A DNA stretch of 46,545 nt. Source: Acidobacteriaceae bacterium. GTDB taxonomy: Bacteria; Acidobacteriota; Terriglobia; Terriglobales; Acidobacteriaceae. Shown one piece after another: positions 14,277-22,998 of this stretch; positions within the stretch are counted from its first letter, which is position 1, and every line of letters starts with the position of its first letter. The position numbers were made by a program, and so were the translations under genes. The stretch is from assembly GCA_027307045.1 (NCBI GenBank), contig DAHUXR010000030.1, positions 1 through 46,545 on the forward strand, written 5' to 3'. The notes below the pieces were generated by a model. The model made no database searches and had not been told where the DNA came from. It was given only the letters and a program-made list of their open reading frames with translations.

Positions 14277-16070
14277 ATGAGATTCAAAAATAACAATTTT
14301 GCAACCGAGCAGAGCTCAACCTGGCTTCGGTTCTTTCTTTTGACGGTGGTAGCGATCCTCGTGCTGGTTCCCGTGACTTTGAGTGCGCAAGCTGGTCCCA
14401 AAGTTCCAGCGGCAAATGCACACAGCAAACTCGCGGCCGACCTTGCCAATTTTCCGCTGAATCCTGACGGCACAGTGAACGTGATTGTTCAATTCAAACA
14501 AACGCCTAAGGCGCATGCTTCCGAAATGGCGGCACAGGGCGGCAAGCTAAGATTTTCGTTCGATCACATCAATGGAGCGGCTTACCGGATACCGGTAAGA
14601 ATGCTGGCGTGGCTGGAGATGCATCCTGATGTTGCATACGTGAGTCCGGACCGTCCGAACAAAGTTGCTTCCGATGACGATATCCCGGCGGTTGAGGGAG
14701 ACGTTGCGCGGCAACAATACGGACTGGATGGAACTGGCGTTGGCGTAGCGATCATCGACAGCGGTGTTTACAACCATGACGATCTGCAAAAGTCGGGCGG
14801 ATTGGGCTCGCGCATTGTCTATAGCGAAAGCTTCATTCCCGGCGACCCGAGCACAAACGATGCTTACGGACATGGAACGCACGTGGCAGGAATCGTCGCC
14901 GGCAACGGCCATGATTCGGCGAGCGGCTATCCGACGCAATATGTTGGAGTGGCGCCGAACGCCAATATCATCAACCTGCGCGTGCTGGATGCGAATGGCT
15001 CAGGCACTGATAGCCAGGTGATTGCCGGTATTCAACGGGCCATCCAGTTGAAAAGCACGTACAACATTCGTGTGATCAATCTTTCACTGGGTCGCAGCAT
15101 ATATGAGTCTTACACTCTTGATCCAGTGTGCCAGGCGGTTGAAGCGGCATGGAAAGCAGGAATCGTAGTGGTTGTGGCGGCGGGCAATGAAGGCCGCAAC
15201 AATGATTACGGGACGCAAGGCTATGCAACGATTCAAGCGCCGGCAAATGATCCAAACGTAATCACGGTGGGAGCCACCAAAACAAATGGTACGGCCACAC
15301 GCTTGGATGACACGGTTGCGAGTTACAGTTCAAAAGGGCCGACGCTGCTGGATCACGTTGTAAAACCTGATCTGGTTGCACCCGGGAACCGAGTGATTTC
15401 ACTGGCTTCGCCGGGAAGCACGCTGGTTACATCGCTGAGCAGCCTTAACATTCAGCCGATTACAAGCTGCGTCTCGAGTTTGCTTGGCAATATCTGCACC
15501 ACAGGACTCAGCGGAAAATACACAAGACTGAGTGGGACCAGCATGGCGACGCCGATTGTCGCCGGAGCGGCCGCACTCATGTTCCAGAAAGACCCAACCC
15601 TTACACCGGACACCATCAAGGCACGCATGATGAAGACCGCATGGAAGGGCTATCCAGTAAATAGCTGGGCCTATGACGTTTGGGGCAAGAGCTATTTTTC
15701 GCAATACGACGTCTTTACGATTGGCGCAGGCTATCTGGACGTCTATTCATCATTGAAAAGCGCTGACGTGGTCAATGGCGGCGCGCCATCACCCGTGGTG
15801 AACTTCAACGCGACGACCGGGCAGGCGACGCTCAACAACAGCCTTTCCATTACATGGGGCAACAGCATCACCTGGGGAAGCTCAATCATCTGGGGTAACT
15901 CGATCGTATGGGGCGGCAACTGCGTCCTTAGCGACTCGATTATCTGGGGTGACTCGATCATCTGGGGACAATCGGGTGTGACCGGAAACAGCATCATCTG
16001 GGGCGATTCGATTGTCTGGAGCGCTAATTCAGTCAATGCATTAAGCGACGGCGAGGACGGGGAAGACTAA
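14277..16070 (+). CDS. Secreted S8 subtilisin-like serine protease with C-terminal SIIWG repeats
   Basis: A 597-residue secreted protease. A signal peptide lies near residues 20-42 (RFFLLTVVAILVLVPVTLSA), followed by an inhibitor-I9-like propeptide (about 45-130) and the S8 catalytic domain. The triad is Asp161 (AIIDSG), His199 (YGHGTHVAG) and Ser422 (LSGTSMATP); the oxyanion Asn is in AAGNEGRNND. From about residue 522 the chain changes to a tract of six-residue units, (N/D)SI(I/V)WG, ending in an acidic tail DGEDGED. The repeats probably form a beta-solenoid or anchoring/sorting element. A GGAG about 16 bases before the ATG is a weak ribosome site. The gene lies between the 42-residue peptide and the stand-alone sensor gene, 2 bp apart from the latter. 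Confidence 0.95.
   Translation: MRFKNNNFATEQSSTWLRFFLLTVVAILVLVPVTLSAQAGPKVPAANAHSKLAADLANFPLNPDGTVNVIVQFKQTPKAHASEMAAQGGKLRFSFDHINGAAYRIPVRMLAWLEMHPDVAYVSPDRPNKVASDDDIPAVEGDVARQQYGLDGTGVGVAIIDSGVYNHDDLQKSGGLGSRIVYSESFIPGDPSTNDAYGHGTHVAGIVAGNGHDSASGYPTQYVGVAPNANIINLRVLDANGSGTDSQVIAGIQRAIQLKSTYNIRVINLSLGRSIYESYTLDPVCQAVEAAWKAGIVVVVAAGNEGRNNDYGTQGYATIQAPANDPNVITVGATKTNGTATRLDDTVASYSSKGPTLLDHVVKPDLVAPGNRVISLASPGSTLVTSLSSLNIQPITSCVSSLLGNICTTGLSGKYTRLSGTSMATPIVAGAAALMFQKDPTLTPDTIKARMMKTAWKGYPVNSWAYDVWGKSYFSQYDVFTIGAGYLDVYSSLKSADVVNGGAPSPVVNFNATTGQATLNNSLSITWGNSITWGSSIIWGNSIVWGGNCVLSDSIIWGDSIIWGQSGVTGNSIIWGDSIVWSANSVNALSDGEDGED
15844..16020 (+). repeat. In-frame hexapeptide repeat tract (xSIIWG)
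   Basis: Within the subtilase C terminus, eight recognisable units (LSITWG, NSITWG, SSIIWG, NSIVWG, DSIIWG, DSIIWG, NSIIWG, DSIVWS) are interrupted by two degenerate units (GNCVLS and QSGVTG). The DNA repeats share the TGGGG core but differ in third codon positions, so selection at protein level is likely rather than very recent slippage. Confidence 0.9.
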
Positions 16071-16072
16071 TT

Positions 16073-16810
16073 ATGCCGAAGTCAATTTCAGCGCGAATGT
16101 TCGTGGCGTTGATTGTAATTTCGGGCCTCCTCCTCCTGGGGGATGCCGTACTCAACGCTAAGCAAGTGCCCACAGCGAAGTTTTTAGCGTTCTTGTTGGT
16201 CGCATGTGTGGCAGCCAGACTCAGGATCAAGCTTCCGGGCGTGACCGGAACAATGTCAGTAAATCTGCCGTTTATTCTTGTGGCAGCGGCGGAGATGAAT
16301 ACTGCTGAAGCGCTTGCTGTAGGCTTCATCAGTACGTTCTTTCAGTGCCTGTCCAAGGGCAAAAAGTTCAATCTGATGCAAACGGCGTTTAATTGCAGCA
16401 CAATCACGCTGGCTGTGGCGGCAACGCGGTTGATCTACGCAGCGCCTTCAGTGAGTTCGGCAGTGAGTTCTCCTTCACTGCGGTTGGCGATTGCCGCAGC
16501 AGGATATGCGCTGGCGAACACGGTGCCGGTGGCAATTGTGATCGGTCTGACGGAAGCCGTCAGCGTGGTGCGCACGTGGCTTGAGATGTTGCAGCTTTCG
16601 TTTCCGTATCTTGTGGCGAGCGCCGGCATTGCCGGATTGACCTTGACGCTCACGCGGGAGATCGGCTGGCAGGTTCCGCTGGCGATGCTGCCGATCATGG
16701 TGGGAATCTTCCAATCGTACAGACGTTACTTTGCGGCAACCGCAGCCAGTGAAGCAACCAGGGTGCGAGTGGAATCCAGCCCCCGCGCTGCTGCTGGAGC
16801 GAACGCATAA
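16073..16810 (+). CDS. Stand-alone membrane sensor-domain protein, paralogous to HD-GYP N terminus
   Basis: A 245-residue polytopic membrane protein of about seven helices without an output domain. It aligns with the first 215 residues of the HD-GYP/GGDEF protein at 7271: both share FLAFLL/FIAYLL, then ARLRIKLPGVTGTMSVN versus SRLKVELPEITGTISVN, then PFIL/LFIL, a QC(L) motif, and later WQ...LA(M/L)LP near the end. The last 20 residues are Ala/Glu-rich and cytoplasmic. The ATG lies 2 bp after the subtilase stop. It may partner with the HD-GYP protein, act as a decoy, or sense the same signal; no function is established. Confidence 0.82.
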   Translation: MPKSISARMFVALIVISGLLLLGDAVLNAKQVPTAKFLAFLLVACVAARLRIKLPGVTGTMSVNLPFILVAAAEMNTAEALAVGFISTFFQCLSKGKKFNLMQTAFNCSTITLAVAATRLIYAAPSVSSAVSSPSLRLAIAAAGYALANTVPVAIVIGLTEAVSVVRTWLEMLQLSFPYLVASAGIAGLTLTLTREIGWQVPLAMLPIMVGIFQSYRRYFAATAASEATRVRVESSPRAAAGANA

Positions 16811-16866
16811 GAGCAATGAGTCTTGATCGATATAAGTTTGGTCCGTGGTAGGTCCAACAATGCAAT

Positions 16867-16897
16867 GGCCAGCCTTAACAGGTTGGCCGCTTTTTTT
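16867..16897 (+). terminator. Rho-independent terminator after the sensor gene
   Basis: GGCCAGCC-TTAACA-GGTTGGCC forms an 8-bp stem with one G-T pair, then GC and seven T residues. It lies 57 bp after the stop at 16810 and closes the peptide/subtilase/sensor unit before the CPXCG gene. Confidence 0.88.
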
Positions 16898-16920
16898 GCT
16901 GTTACCATGGATAAGCGATC

Positions 16921-17100
16921 ATGAACGCAGGCTTTCAATGCGCCGGATGTGGCGAATGGAATGAAACCAACGTCGATTCTTCCGCAGGAATACGCCAGGA
17001 ATATGTTGAAGACTGCCAGATCTGCTGCAAACCAAACATCCTGCAAGTGAGCTGGGACATGTCTGCAGGTGAATACACGATCAGCGCGGAATTAGAATAG
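16921..17100 (+). CDS. CPXCG-type cysteine-rich small protein
   Basis: A 59-residue protein of the small CPXCG Cys-rich family, which usually has F.CP.CGE...VD.S.G..Q.YVEDC.VCC.P. The matching parts here are GFQCAGCGEWNETNVDSSAG, YVEDCQICCKPNI and a C-terminal strand pair. The first motif is C-A-G-C rather than C-P-x-C, and all four metal-ligand Cys plus one extra are present, so a bound zinc is likely. Function of the family is unknown. It follows a terminator and precedes the M50 protease gene by about 60 bp. Confidence 0.85.
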   Translation: MNAGFQCAGCGEWNETNVDSSAGIRQEYVEDCQICCKPNILQVSWDMSAGEYTISAELE

Positions 17101-17163
17101 TGACGTGAGCTGCTCACAGGCTGACGCGATATGAGATGATGCAGCCAGGAGGCAAGTGGCTGA

Positions 17164-18156
17164 TTGGTGTCCCCGTATACTTCTGAAGTGGCTCAACAAC
17201 ATTGTCCGCGCTGTGCGCGGGAGATTCCGGCGGGCGCGTTGGAGTGTCCGCAGTGCCGCACGCTGGTCCATGGCGACCAGATGGAGCAACTTGCGGCCCA
17301 CGCACGGTCGCTGGAGGCGCATGGTGATCTGCAGGAAGCTCGCGAAAAATGGCTGGCCTGTCTTCCGCTTCTACCGGCCCAGTCCATGCAGGCGGAGTGG
17401 ATACGCACCCATGTGCGTGAACTGGAGAGCGGCGCTCCTTCGCGGCAGAACGCAGGCGCGCGGGCCCATGATACGCAGCCATGGGTGAAGCGGCTTGGGC
17501 CGCTGGGGCCGATCCTGCTGGCGCTGTTGAAATTCAAATCACTCTTTAGCTTTGTAGCCTTCTTCGGTTTTTACTGGACGCTCTGGGGAGCAAAGTTTGG
17601 CATCGGCTTTGCCGTGCTGATCCTGATTCATGAGATGGGGCACTTTATTGACATCAAGCGCCGTGGCTTGCCTGCGGACATGCCCATGTTTCTGCCTGGT
17701 CTGGGTGCTTATGTAAAGTGGAACGGACTGGGCGTCTCGGTGGAAGCCCGCTCCGCGATCAGTCTGGCAGGGCCATGCGCAGGCGCAATTGCCGCCGCAG
17801 TGTGCGCGTTGTTGTGGCACCAGACCGGCTATGGACTGTGGGCCGCTCTGGCAAGGACCGGCGCATGGTTCAACGTACTGAATTTGATTCCACTGTGGAT
17901 CTTTGACGGCAGCAGCGCCACCAACGCTCTGAGCAAACTGGAGCGCGCCGTGGTACTTATGGTAAGCGCGGCAGTGAGCTATGCGCTGGGTGAATGGGTG
18001 TTTGCACTCGTCGCGGCGGGAATGGGCATCCGCCTGTTTACTCGCGACGCGCCGGAGGAACCAAGTAATCCGATCACCGCTTACTTTGTGGCGGTGATAA
18101 CCGCGCTGGCAATGATCCTGTGGCTGGTGCCGGGACAGGGAAGTGGCTTGCGTTAG
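17164..18156 (+). CDS. Site-2-protease-like M50 metalloprotease with N-terminal zinc ribbon
   Basis: A 330-residue membrane protease. The N terminus carries a zinc ribbon (CPRCAREIPAGALECPQC, residues about 14-31), and a helical linker follows to residue 105. The membrane core contains the zinc site HEMGH (near 156-160) with a second ligand motif NLIPLWIFDG (near 240), corresponding to the family NxxPxxxxDG. About six TM segments are seen. TTG at 17164 is chosen because AGGAGG ends 11 bases before it; GTG at 17167 is an alternative. The family cleaves transmembrane or membrane-near substrates, often anti-sigma factors; the substrate here is unknown. Confidence 0.88.
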   Translation: MVSPYTSEVAQQHCPRCAREIPAGALECPQCRTLVHGDQMEQLAAHARSLEAHGDLQEAREKWLACLPLLPAQSMQAEWIRTHVRELESGAPSRQNAGARAHDTQPWVKRLGPLGPILLALLKFKSLFSFVAFFGFYWTLWGAKFGIGFAVLILIHEMGHFIDIKRRGLPADMPMFLPGLGAYVKWNGLGVSVEARSAISLAGPCAGAIAAAVCALLWHQTGYGLWAALARTGAWFNVLNLIPLWIFDGSSATNALSKLERAVVLMVSAAVSYALGEWVFALVAAGMGIRLFTRDAPEEPSNPITAYFVAVITALAMILWLVPGQGSGLR

Positions 18157-18236
18157 CGAAACGACCTTCCCACATTGATGAGAGTCTGCGCTTGAGCCTT
18201 CCCGGCTTGCAGGGTATCTTCAAGAGCGGAGACTTC

Positions 18237-19844
18237 ATGCAGGGGAACGGCATTCAATCCATTGAGATCGTGCTTTTGCTCCTGCTTCTTTTTGTTGCCG
18301 GTTTCACTTTGCTGGCTCGCAAGCTGCAAACTCCCTATCCAATTGTTCTGGTAGTTGCGGGCCTGGCGTTGAGTCTTGTGCCGGGAATTCCAAAGGTCGC
18401 GCTCAATCCCGATCTTGTCTTTCTGGTAGTGTTGCCGCCGCTGCTTTTTGCCGGCGCATGGCTCACGTCGTGGCGGGACTTTGTCCATAACCTGGTCAGC
18501 ATTTCATTTCTGGCTTTTGGACTGGTGGGGTTCACGGTGCTGGGAGTGGCCGGAACAGCCCACGTGGCTTTTCCCGGCTTTGACTGGCGGCTGGGAGTGG
18601 TTCTGGGCGCGGTGGTGGCCACCACGGATGCGATTGCAGCGACCTCCATTGCCAAGCGCGTTGGCCTGCCGCAGCGAGTGGTTGACGTGCTGGAGGGCGA
18701 AAGCCTGCTCAATGATGCAACGGGATTGCTGGCGCTGGAGTTTGGTCTGGCCATCGTCGTTGCCGGACAGACTCCGACCATTGGTTCCGGATTCCTGAGA
18801 CTAACCTATCTGATAGCAGCGGGAATCGGAGTAGGACTGCTGATCGGCGCGGTCATTCACTGGGTGGAGCACCACATTGACGACGGCCCGATTGAAATCA
18901 CCATCAGCATCATGGTTCCTTATGCTGCTTACCTTGCAGCGGAATTCATTCACGCTTCCGGAGTTTTGGCAGTGGTGGCGTGCGGCCTTTATCTGGGTCG
19001 GGGAAGCGCGCATTTCTTCTCGCCAGCCGTACGACTCCAGGCTAATGCCGTTTGGAGTGTGTTCACCTTTATCCTCAACGGCTTTGTCTTTGTGCTGATT
19101 GGCCTGCAATTACCCGTTGTGAGGGAGGGAATCAGGAATTACAGTGCAGTCTCTCTGCTGCTTTACGGCGGTTTGTTCAGTTTGCTGGTGATTGTTCTGA
19201 GGCTGCTGTGGGTTTTTCCCGGCACGGCGCTGGCTTACTGGATCCGCCAACATGTTCTTCACCAGACTGAATCGCGTCCACCCGCACGGCAGATATTTGT
19301 AACGGGCTGGACCGGAATGCGTGGCGTTATCGCCCTGGCGGCCGCGCTATCACTGCCAGAGCGCCTTGAAGATGGAAGCCCGTTTCCGCAGCGAAACCTG
19401 ATTATTTTTTTGACGTTCAGTGTCATCCTGGTGACGCTTGTACTGCAAGGGCTGACTTTGCCGGCGCTGATACGGGCCCTCGGGTTGGCTGGCGGTTCCG
19501 CAGCAAACTGCGAAGAAACCGAGGCGCGGCGCATCATGGCGGAAGCAGCCTTAAAAGAATTGAACAAGACAAGCGAAGAAGCTGAACCGGATTTTGCGGG
19601 ACTGTATGACGATTTGAAGGAACATTATCGCCGCCGGTTATCATCGTTGCCCCGCGAAGGAGAAGACCACGATGGCTCCGATGTGGAGGCCTATGCGAAA
19701 TTCCTGGCGCTTTCCCTGGAGCTTCTACGCGTAGAGCGAGAGACGGCAGTAGCTCTACGCAATAGTGGACGCATCAATGATGAAACTTTGCGCCAGCTTC
19801 TGCAAGAACTGGATTTGAGCGAGACCCGGTTTCACCCAGCGTGA
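18237..19844 (+). CDS. Na+/H+ antiporter, CPA1 family
   Basis: A 535-residue cation:proton antiporter of the NhaP/NHE-like class, extruding Na+ (or K+) against protons at the inner membrane. About twelve TM helices span residues 5-420. The ion-site region reads TTDAIAATSIAKRVGLP and EGESLLNDATGLLALEFG, with the conserved ND pair. GWTGMRGVIALAAALSLP lies in the second conserved block. The C-terminal ~110 residues are cytoplasmic and charged. The open frame begins at 18120 inside the M50 gene, but ATG 18237, preceded by GCGGAG, gives a conventional N terminus. It runs in the same direction as the M50 and MFS genes. Confidence 0.93.
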   Translation: MQGNGIQSIEIVLLLLLLFVAGFTLLARKLQTPYPIVLVVAGLALSLVPGIPKVALNPDLVFLVVLPPLLFAGAWLTSWRDFVHNLVSISFLAFGLVGFTVLGVAGTAHVAFPGFDWRLGVVLGAVVATTDAIAATSIAKRVGLPQRVVDVLEGESLLNDATGLLALEFGLAIVVAGQTPTIGSGFLRLTYLIAAGIGVGLLIGAVIHWVEHHIDDGPIEITISIMVPYAAYLAAEFIHASGVLAVVACGLYLGRGSAHFFSPAVRLQANAVWSVFTFILNGFVFVLIGLQLPVVREGIRNYSAVSLLLYGGLFSLLVIVLRLLWVFPGTALAYWIRQHVLHQTESRPPARQIFVTGWTGMRGVIALAAALSLPERLEDGSPFPQRNLIIFLTFSVILVTLVLQGLTLPALIRALGLAGGSAANCEETEARRIMAEAALKELNKTSEEAEPDFAGLYDDLKEHYRRRLSSLPREGEDHDGSDVEAYAKFLALSLELLRVERETAVALRNSGRINDETLRQLLQELDLSETRFHPA

Positions 19845-19904
19845 ACTCCCGTTCACCAAAGCTCTTCGCAAAGCGCCAAACCTTCCAGAGTGTAAGCTTG
19901 GTAA

Positions 19905-21152
19905 GTGGCCGCCATCCCTCAAAAATCAGTCCGCAACCTCGCCATCATCTATGTTGCCGCGTGGATGCGTTCTTTCGGGATTGGGCTGCTGGGCGTTGTG
20001 CTCGGCGTGTTTCTCTACCGTGAAGGATTTTCTTCTACCGCCATTGGGCTGGTGATTGCCGCCGGCCTGGCTGGAGCGGCCACTGGCACGGTTTTCATTA
20101 CCTTCAAGGCCGACCATCTGGGGCGACGGCGAACGCTCTTCGCGCTCTCGCTGCTGACTGCTGCCGGTTCACTTCCACTTATATTTCACTTCGGGCTCGC
20201 GGCAATGATCGTGATTGCCTTCCTTGGGATGCTGAACGGCATGGGCACGGACAGGAGTCCCGCATTCGCGCTGGAGCAAGCGACGATCCCGGGATTAGTA
20301 GCCGACGAAAAGCGCACATGGGCTTTGGCCTGGTACAGCGTGGTGCTGGACGCGAGCGGAGCGGTGGGAGCGCTGGCCGCGGGCTTTCCGATTGCCGCGC
20401 AGAAATGGTGGGGTGCTGATCTCGCCCACTCCTACCGGTTTTTGTTCATCGGGTACGCAGGCATCAGCGTGCTGACTGCGCTGCTCTATCTGTTGTTGTC
20501 GCCCGAGGTTGAAGTTCGCAAGGCCGGCTCGCCACTGGATCCAAAGAAAGCGATTTCACCTGAGACCAAGTCCACGGTCAAGCGGCTCTCCGCGCTGTTT
20601 GCGATTGACGCTTTCGGCGGCGGTTTTTTGACTGACGCGCTGGTCTCGTATTGGTTCTTTCGACGCTTTGGCATCGCGGAAAGCCAGCTGGCCTTGCTTT
20701 TCTTTACGGTGCACGTGTTGAATGCGCTCTCACATCTGGGCGCGGCATGGCTGGCGCGACGGATTGGCTTAATTAAGACCATGGTCTTTACTCATCTGCC
20801 GTCCAGTATTTTTCTGATTGCAGCGGCATTCATGCCGTCGCCACGTTGGGCGATCCTGCTGTTTCTGCTGCGGGAGTCGCTGGTGGAAATGGACGTGCCA
20901 ACGCGACAGTCGTATGTCGCCGCCGTGGTAGCGCATCAAGAGCGGACGTTTGCCGCTGGGGTGACCAATCTGGTGAGGAATGGCGCGTGGGCCGCAGCGT
21001 CGGCCGTGGCTGGAGTCTTTATGCAGCAGGTGGCGTTTGCCGCACCTCTATTGCTAGGCGGTGGATTGAAGATCATTTATGACGGCTTGTTATGGCGCGC
21101 TTTTCGACATCTGTCGCCACCGGAAGAACGCAAAGCCCAGGGCGGCTCTTAA
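19905..21152 (+). CDS. MFS transporter, unknown substrate
   Basis: A 415-residue major-facilitator protein with twelve predicted helices. The loop between helices 2 and 3 contains KADHLGRRRTLF, a form of the MFS motif A (GxxxDRxGRR). A longer central loop lies near residues 195-225. Start is GTG 19905; an upstream ribosome site is weak. It lies 60 bp after the antiporter gene. The sequence gives no clear clue to the substrate; efflux of small compounds is the commonest role for such stand-alone members. Confidence 0.88.
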   Translation: MAAIPQKSVRNLAIIYVAAWMRSFGIGLLGVVLGVFLYREGFSSTAIGLVIAAGLAGAATGTVFITFKADHLGRRRTLFALSLLTAAGSLPLIFHFGLAAMIVIAFLGMLNGMGTDRSPAFALEQATIPGLVADEKRTWALAWYSVVLDASGAVGALAAGFPIAAQKWWGADLAHSYRFLFIGYAGISVLTALLYLLLSPEVEVRKAGSPLDPKKAISPETKSTVKRLSALFAIDAFGGGFLTDALVSYWFFRRFGIAESQLALLFFTVHVLNALSHLGAAWLARRIGLIKTMVFTHLPSSIFLIAAAFMPSPRWAILLFLLRESLVEMDVPTRQSYVAAVVAHQERTFAAGVTNLVRNGAWAAASAVAGVFMQQVAFAAPLLLGGGLKIIYDGLLWRAFRHLSPPEERKAQGGS

Positions 21153-21267
21153 GAGAGACAGACTGGTTCTTTAGAGGTAGCGGGAAAATCTTTCCAACTC
21201 GAAGGCAGCATAGAATGCAGGCATAATACTGGACGGATTCTTGGCGGCAGCCTATCTTGGAGAAATA

Positions 21268-22278
21268 ATGCGCATCTCTGTACTCCTCCTGCTCATCGTG
21301 GCGCAATCGTTGCCGATGGCCTCGCTTGCACAAACCGCCGAGCCGCAAACTGCCGTTTACCGCGTGGACGTTCACGTGGTGCTGGTGGACGCGCAGGTGC
21401 TGAACAAGAAAACCCGGCATGCGGCACGTGAATTGAAAAAGGAAGATTTTGAACTGTACGAAGACAATGTTCGGCAGCAGGTGAGCTCATTCAGCCAGGA
21501 TACGCTGCCTCTGTCGATTGTGTTGCTTTTCGATCTTACCGATAGCGTGAGGCCGGTTTTAAGTTCGCTGGCAGACGGAGCGCTGGAAGCATTGCAGCAC
21601 CTGAAGCCGGAAGATGAAGTTACGGTGATGACGTATGCGGCGTCGGCACAGGTATTGCAGGAGGCGACGACCGATCACGCGCTGGCGGTGGCGGCAATCG
21701 AAAAGGCGAGCCGCATGGAAAGCGGAGAAGCCGCATTCTTCAATGAAGGAATTTTCCAGGCGGCGGAGCAATTGACGAAGGGCAAGAACCCTTCCAGCCG
21801 GCGAGTGATAATCTGGCTGACGGACGACGTGCCCAACATACCTTCAGAAGATTCCGTTCCATTGCGCTACCGGCAGAGCCTGAATGGCGCGATGCCACAC
21901 AGCCAGGCCGAGGCCGTGCAGCATCTGTTGCGGACCAGCACGGTAGTGTGTTCTCTGGTGAAACAAAGCGATCTCTCCGTGAGTGGGGAATCCGGGCTCA
22001 TGTCCAAACCAGTGGAACGCATGCTCCATCCACCGGGAGAAGTTTACAGATATGCCGCGGTCACCGGCGGCCAGGTGATTGAGTTCAAGAAAAAAGAGCT
22101 GAAAGAAAAACTTGCGCTGTTGATTGACGACCTGCGGATGCGCTACACGCTGGCATATCACCCGTCGCGGCAGAGGCCGAAAGGGAAGTATTGCGCCATT
22201 AAGGTGAAGCTGGCGCCGGAGACGCGTAAAGCAATTGGCAACGTGGTGTTGGAAGCGAAGCAGGGATACTACCGGTAA
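21268..22278 (+). CDS. Secreted VWFA-domain protein, acidobacterial family
   Basis: A 336-residue protein of the acidobacterial VWFA family (TIGR03436 type). A signal peptide (MRISVLLLLIVAQSLPMASLA) is followed by the typical N-terminal strand region VDVHVVLVDAQVLNK and LKKEDFELYEDNVRQQVSSF. The VWA fold starts at LSIVLLFDLTDSV, a MIDAS-like DxTxS, and continues to ADGALEALQ, VTVMTYAA and RRVIIWLTDDVPN. It ends with RMRYTLAYHPS, the usual family ending. ATG 21268 is chosen over an upstream TTG because of TTGGAGA before it. It probably acts in the periplasm or at the cell surface; its binding partner is unknown. Confidence 0.9.
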   Translation: MRISVLLLLIVAQSLPMASLAQTAEPQTAVYRVDVHVVLVDAQVLNKKTRHAARELKKEDFELYEDNVRQQVSSFSQDTLPLSIVLLFDLTDSVRPVLSSLADGALEALQHLKPEDEVTVMTYAASAQVLQEATTDHALAVAAIEKASRMESGEAAFFNEGIFQAAEQLTKGKNPSSRRVIIWLTDDVPNIPSEDSVPLRYRQSLNGAMPHSQAEAVQHLLRTSTVVCSLVKQSDLSVSGESGLMSKPVERMLHPPGEVYRYAAVTGGQVIEFKKKELKEKLALLIDDLRMRYTLAYHPSRQRPKGKYCAIKVKLAPETRKAIGNVVLEAKQGYYR

Positions 22279-22698
22279 AAAATTGTCGGGTGGGGCGAAT
22301 TTTCCTGTTGCAATTCGCTGCGTCTTCGCTTATAGTGAGGGCAGTTCTGCAGGGAGCGGCGCCGGCGGAACGTTGCCAGTCGGCAATCCGGGTTTACCCG
22401 AAAAGGCCTGCAACTCTGTGGTCTGTGGGCCTTTGTGTCGCTCCCAGTTACCGCGGCCCTGAAGGGATCCAAAATGCGAAGCCGTAAGGCTGCGCGCGTT
22501 GGAAAAGAGTCCTTCCGTCGGTGGCCGTGGTGTGCGAAAAAGCAGTTGGCAACTAAGCAATTGGCCTTGTCTTTCAGGCCCCCTTGCATCAATCACAAAT
22601 CCTTTAAAAATTTGTCGGGCGGCGTTGCGGTAAAGCGGCGAATTTCCGTCTGCCGCAAAGCTCTCTGCATATTTGTTTTCTCTTGGCTGACGCGAAGC

Positions 22699-22715
22699 GG
22701 CAGCGGAGCCGATCC
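22699..22715. repeat. Interspersed element, copy 1 (GCAGCGGAGCCGATCC)
   Basis: The 16-mer GCAGCGGAGCCGATCC at 22700-22715 recurs exactly at 23254-23269. In both copies a partly palindromic stretch follows and then TTC(G/A)GGATGGC about 60 bp downstream, which suggests a larger mobile or repeat unit. Confidence 0.6.
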
Positions 22716-22823
22716 CTCCACCGAGCCTCAGCAAGCCTCGGCTGCGGGATTCGGGATGGCAGGTGGTTGTGGGACACAGAATTTCAGTAAGGCAAGCTGG
22801 TATCAAGAAAGAGATGAATGCCA

Positions 22824-22854
22824 AGGTGCGCAGGCGGGGGCGCCTGCGGTCCAC
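22824..22854. repeat. REP-like palindromic unit, copy 1
   Basis: A 31-bp unit with arms CGCAGGCG and CGCCTGCG, flanked by AGGTG and GTCCAC. It is identical to the copy at 22999-23029 except for one base in the loop (G here, A there). Confidence 0.8.
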
Positions 22855-22881
22855 GAGAATTTCCAGCAATCGAAGGCGCAG

Positions 22882-22932
22882 GGGCTAAAGCCCGGGTTAT
22901 GGAATCCGATTCGGCACGAATGAATTCGTGCC
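22882..22932. repeat. Paired hairpins between the REP-like units
   Basis: GGGCT-AA-AGCCC (22882-22893) and GGCACGAA-TGAA-TTCGTGCC (22913-22932) are two perfect hairpins 19 bp apart. Together with the flanking 31-bp units they form a composite like a bacterial interspersed mosaic element. Similar GGGGCTAAAGCCC and GGCACGA..TCGTGCC hairpins are common between acidobacterial genes. Confidence 0.7.
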
Positions 22933-22998
22933 CTGACACTGGCCTGGATCGTGGATGCGTTTCGTCCAGACGTGGCGTCGAGCAAAAGATGAAGGTCG

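Noticed and set aside
13940..14473. 177-residue minus-strand frame over the peptide and the subtilase start
   Set aside because: Composition is Arg/Cys/Leu-rich without motifs, and it is antisense to a well-supported protease gene.
22330..22923. Two long overlapping frames (162 and 179 residues) in the 1.2-kb intergenic region
   Set aside because: They are on opposite strands of the same bases, cross repeat elements, and have low-complexity translations with no motif.
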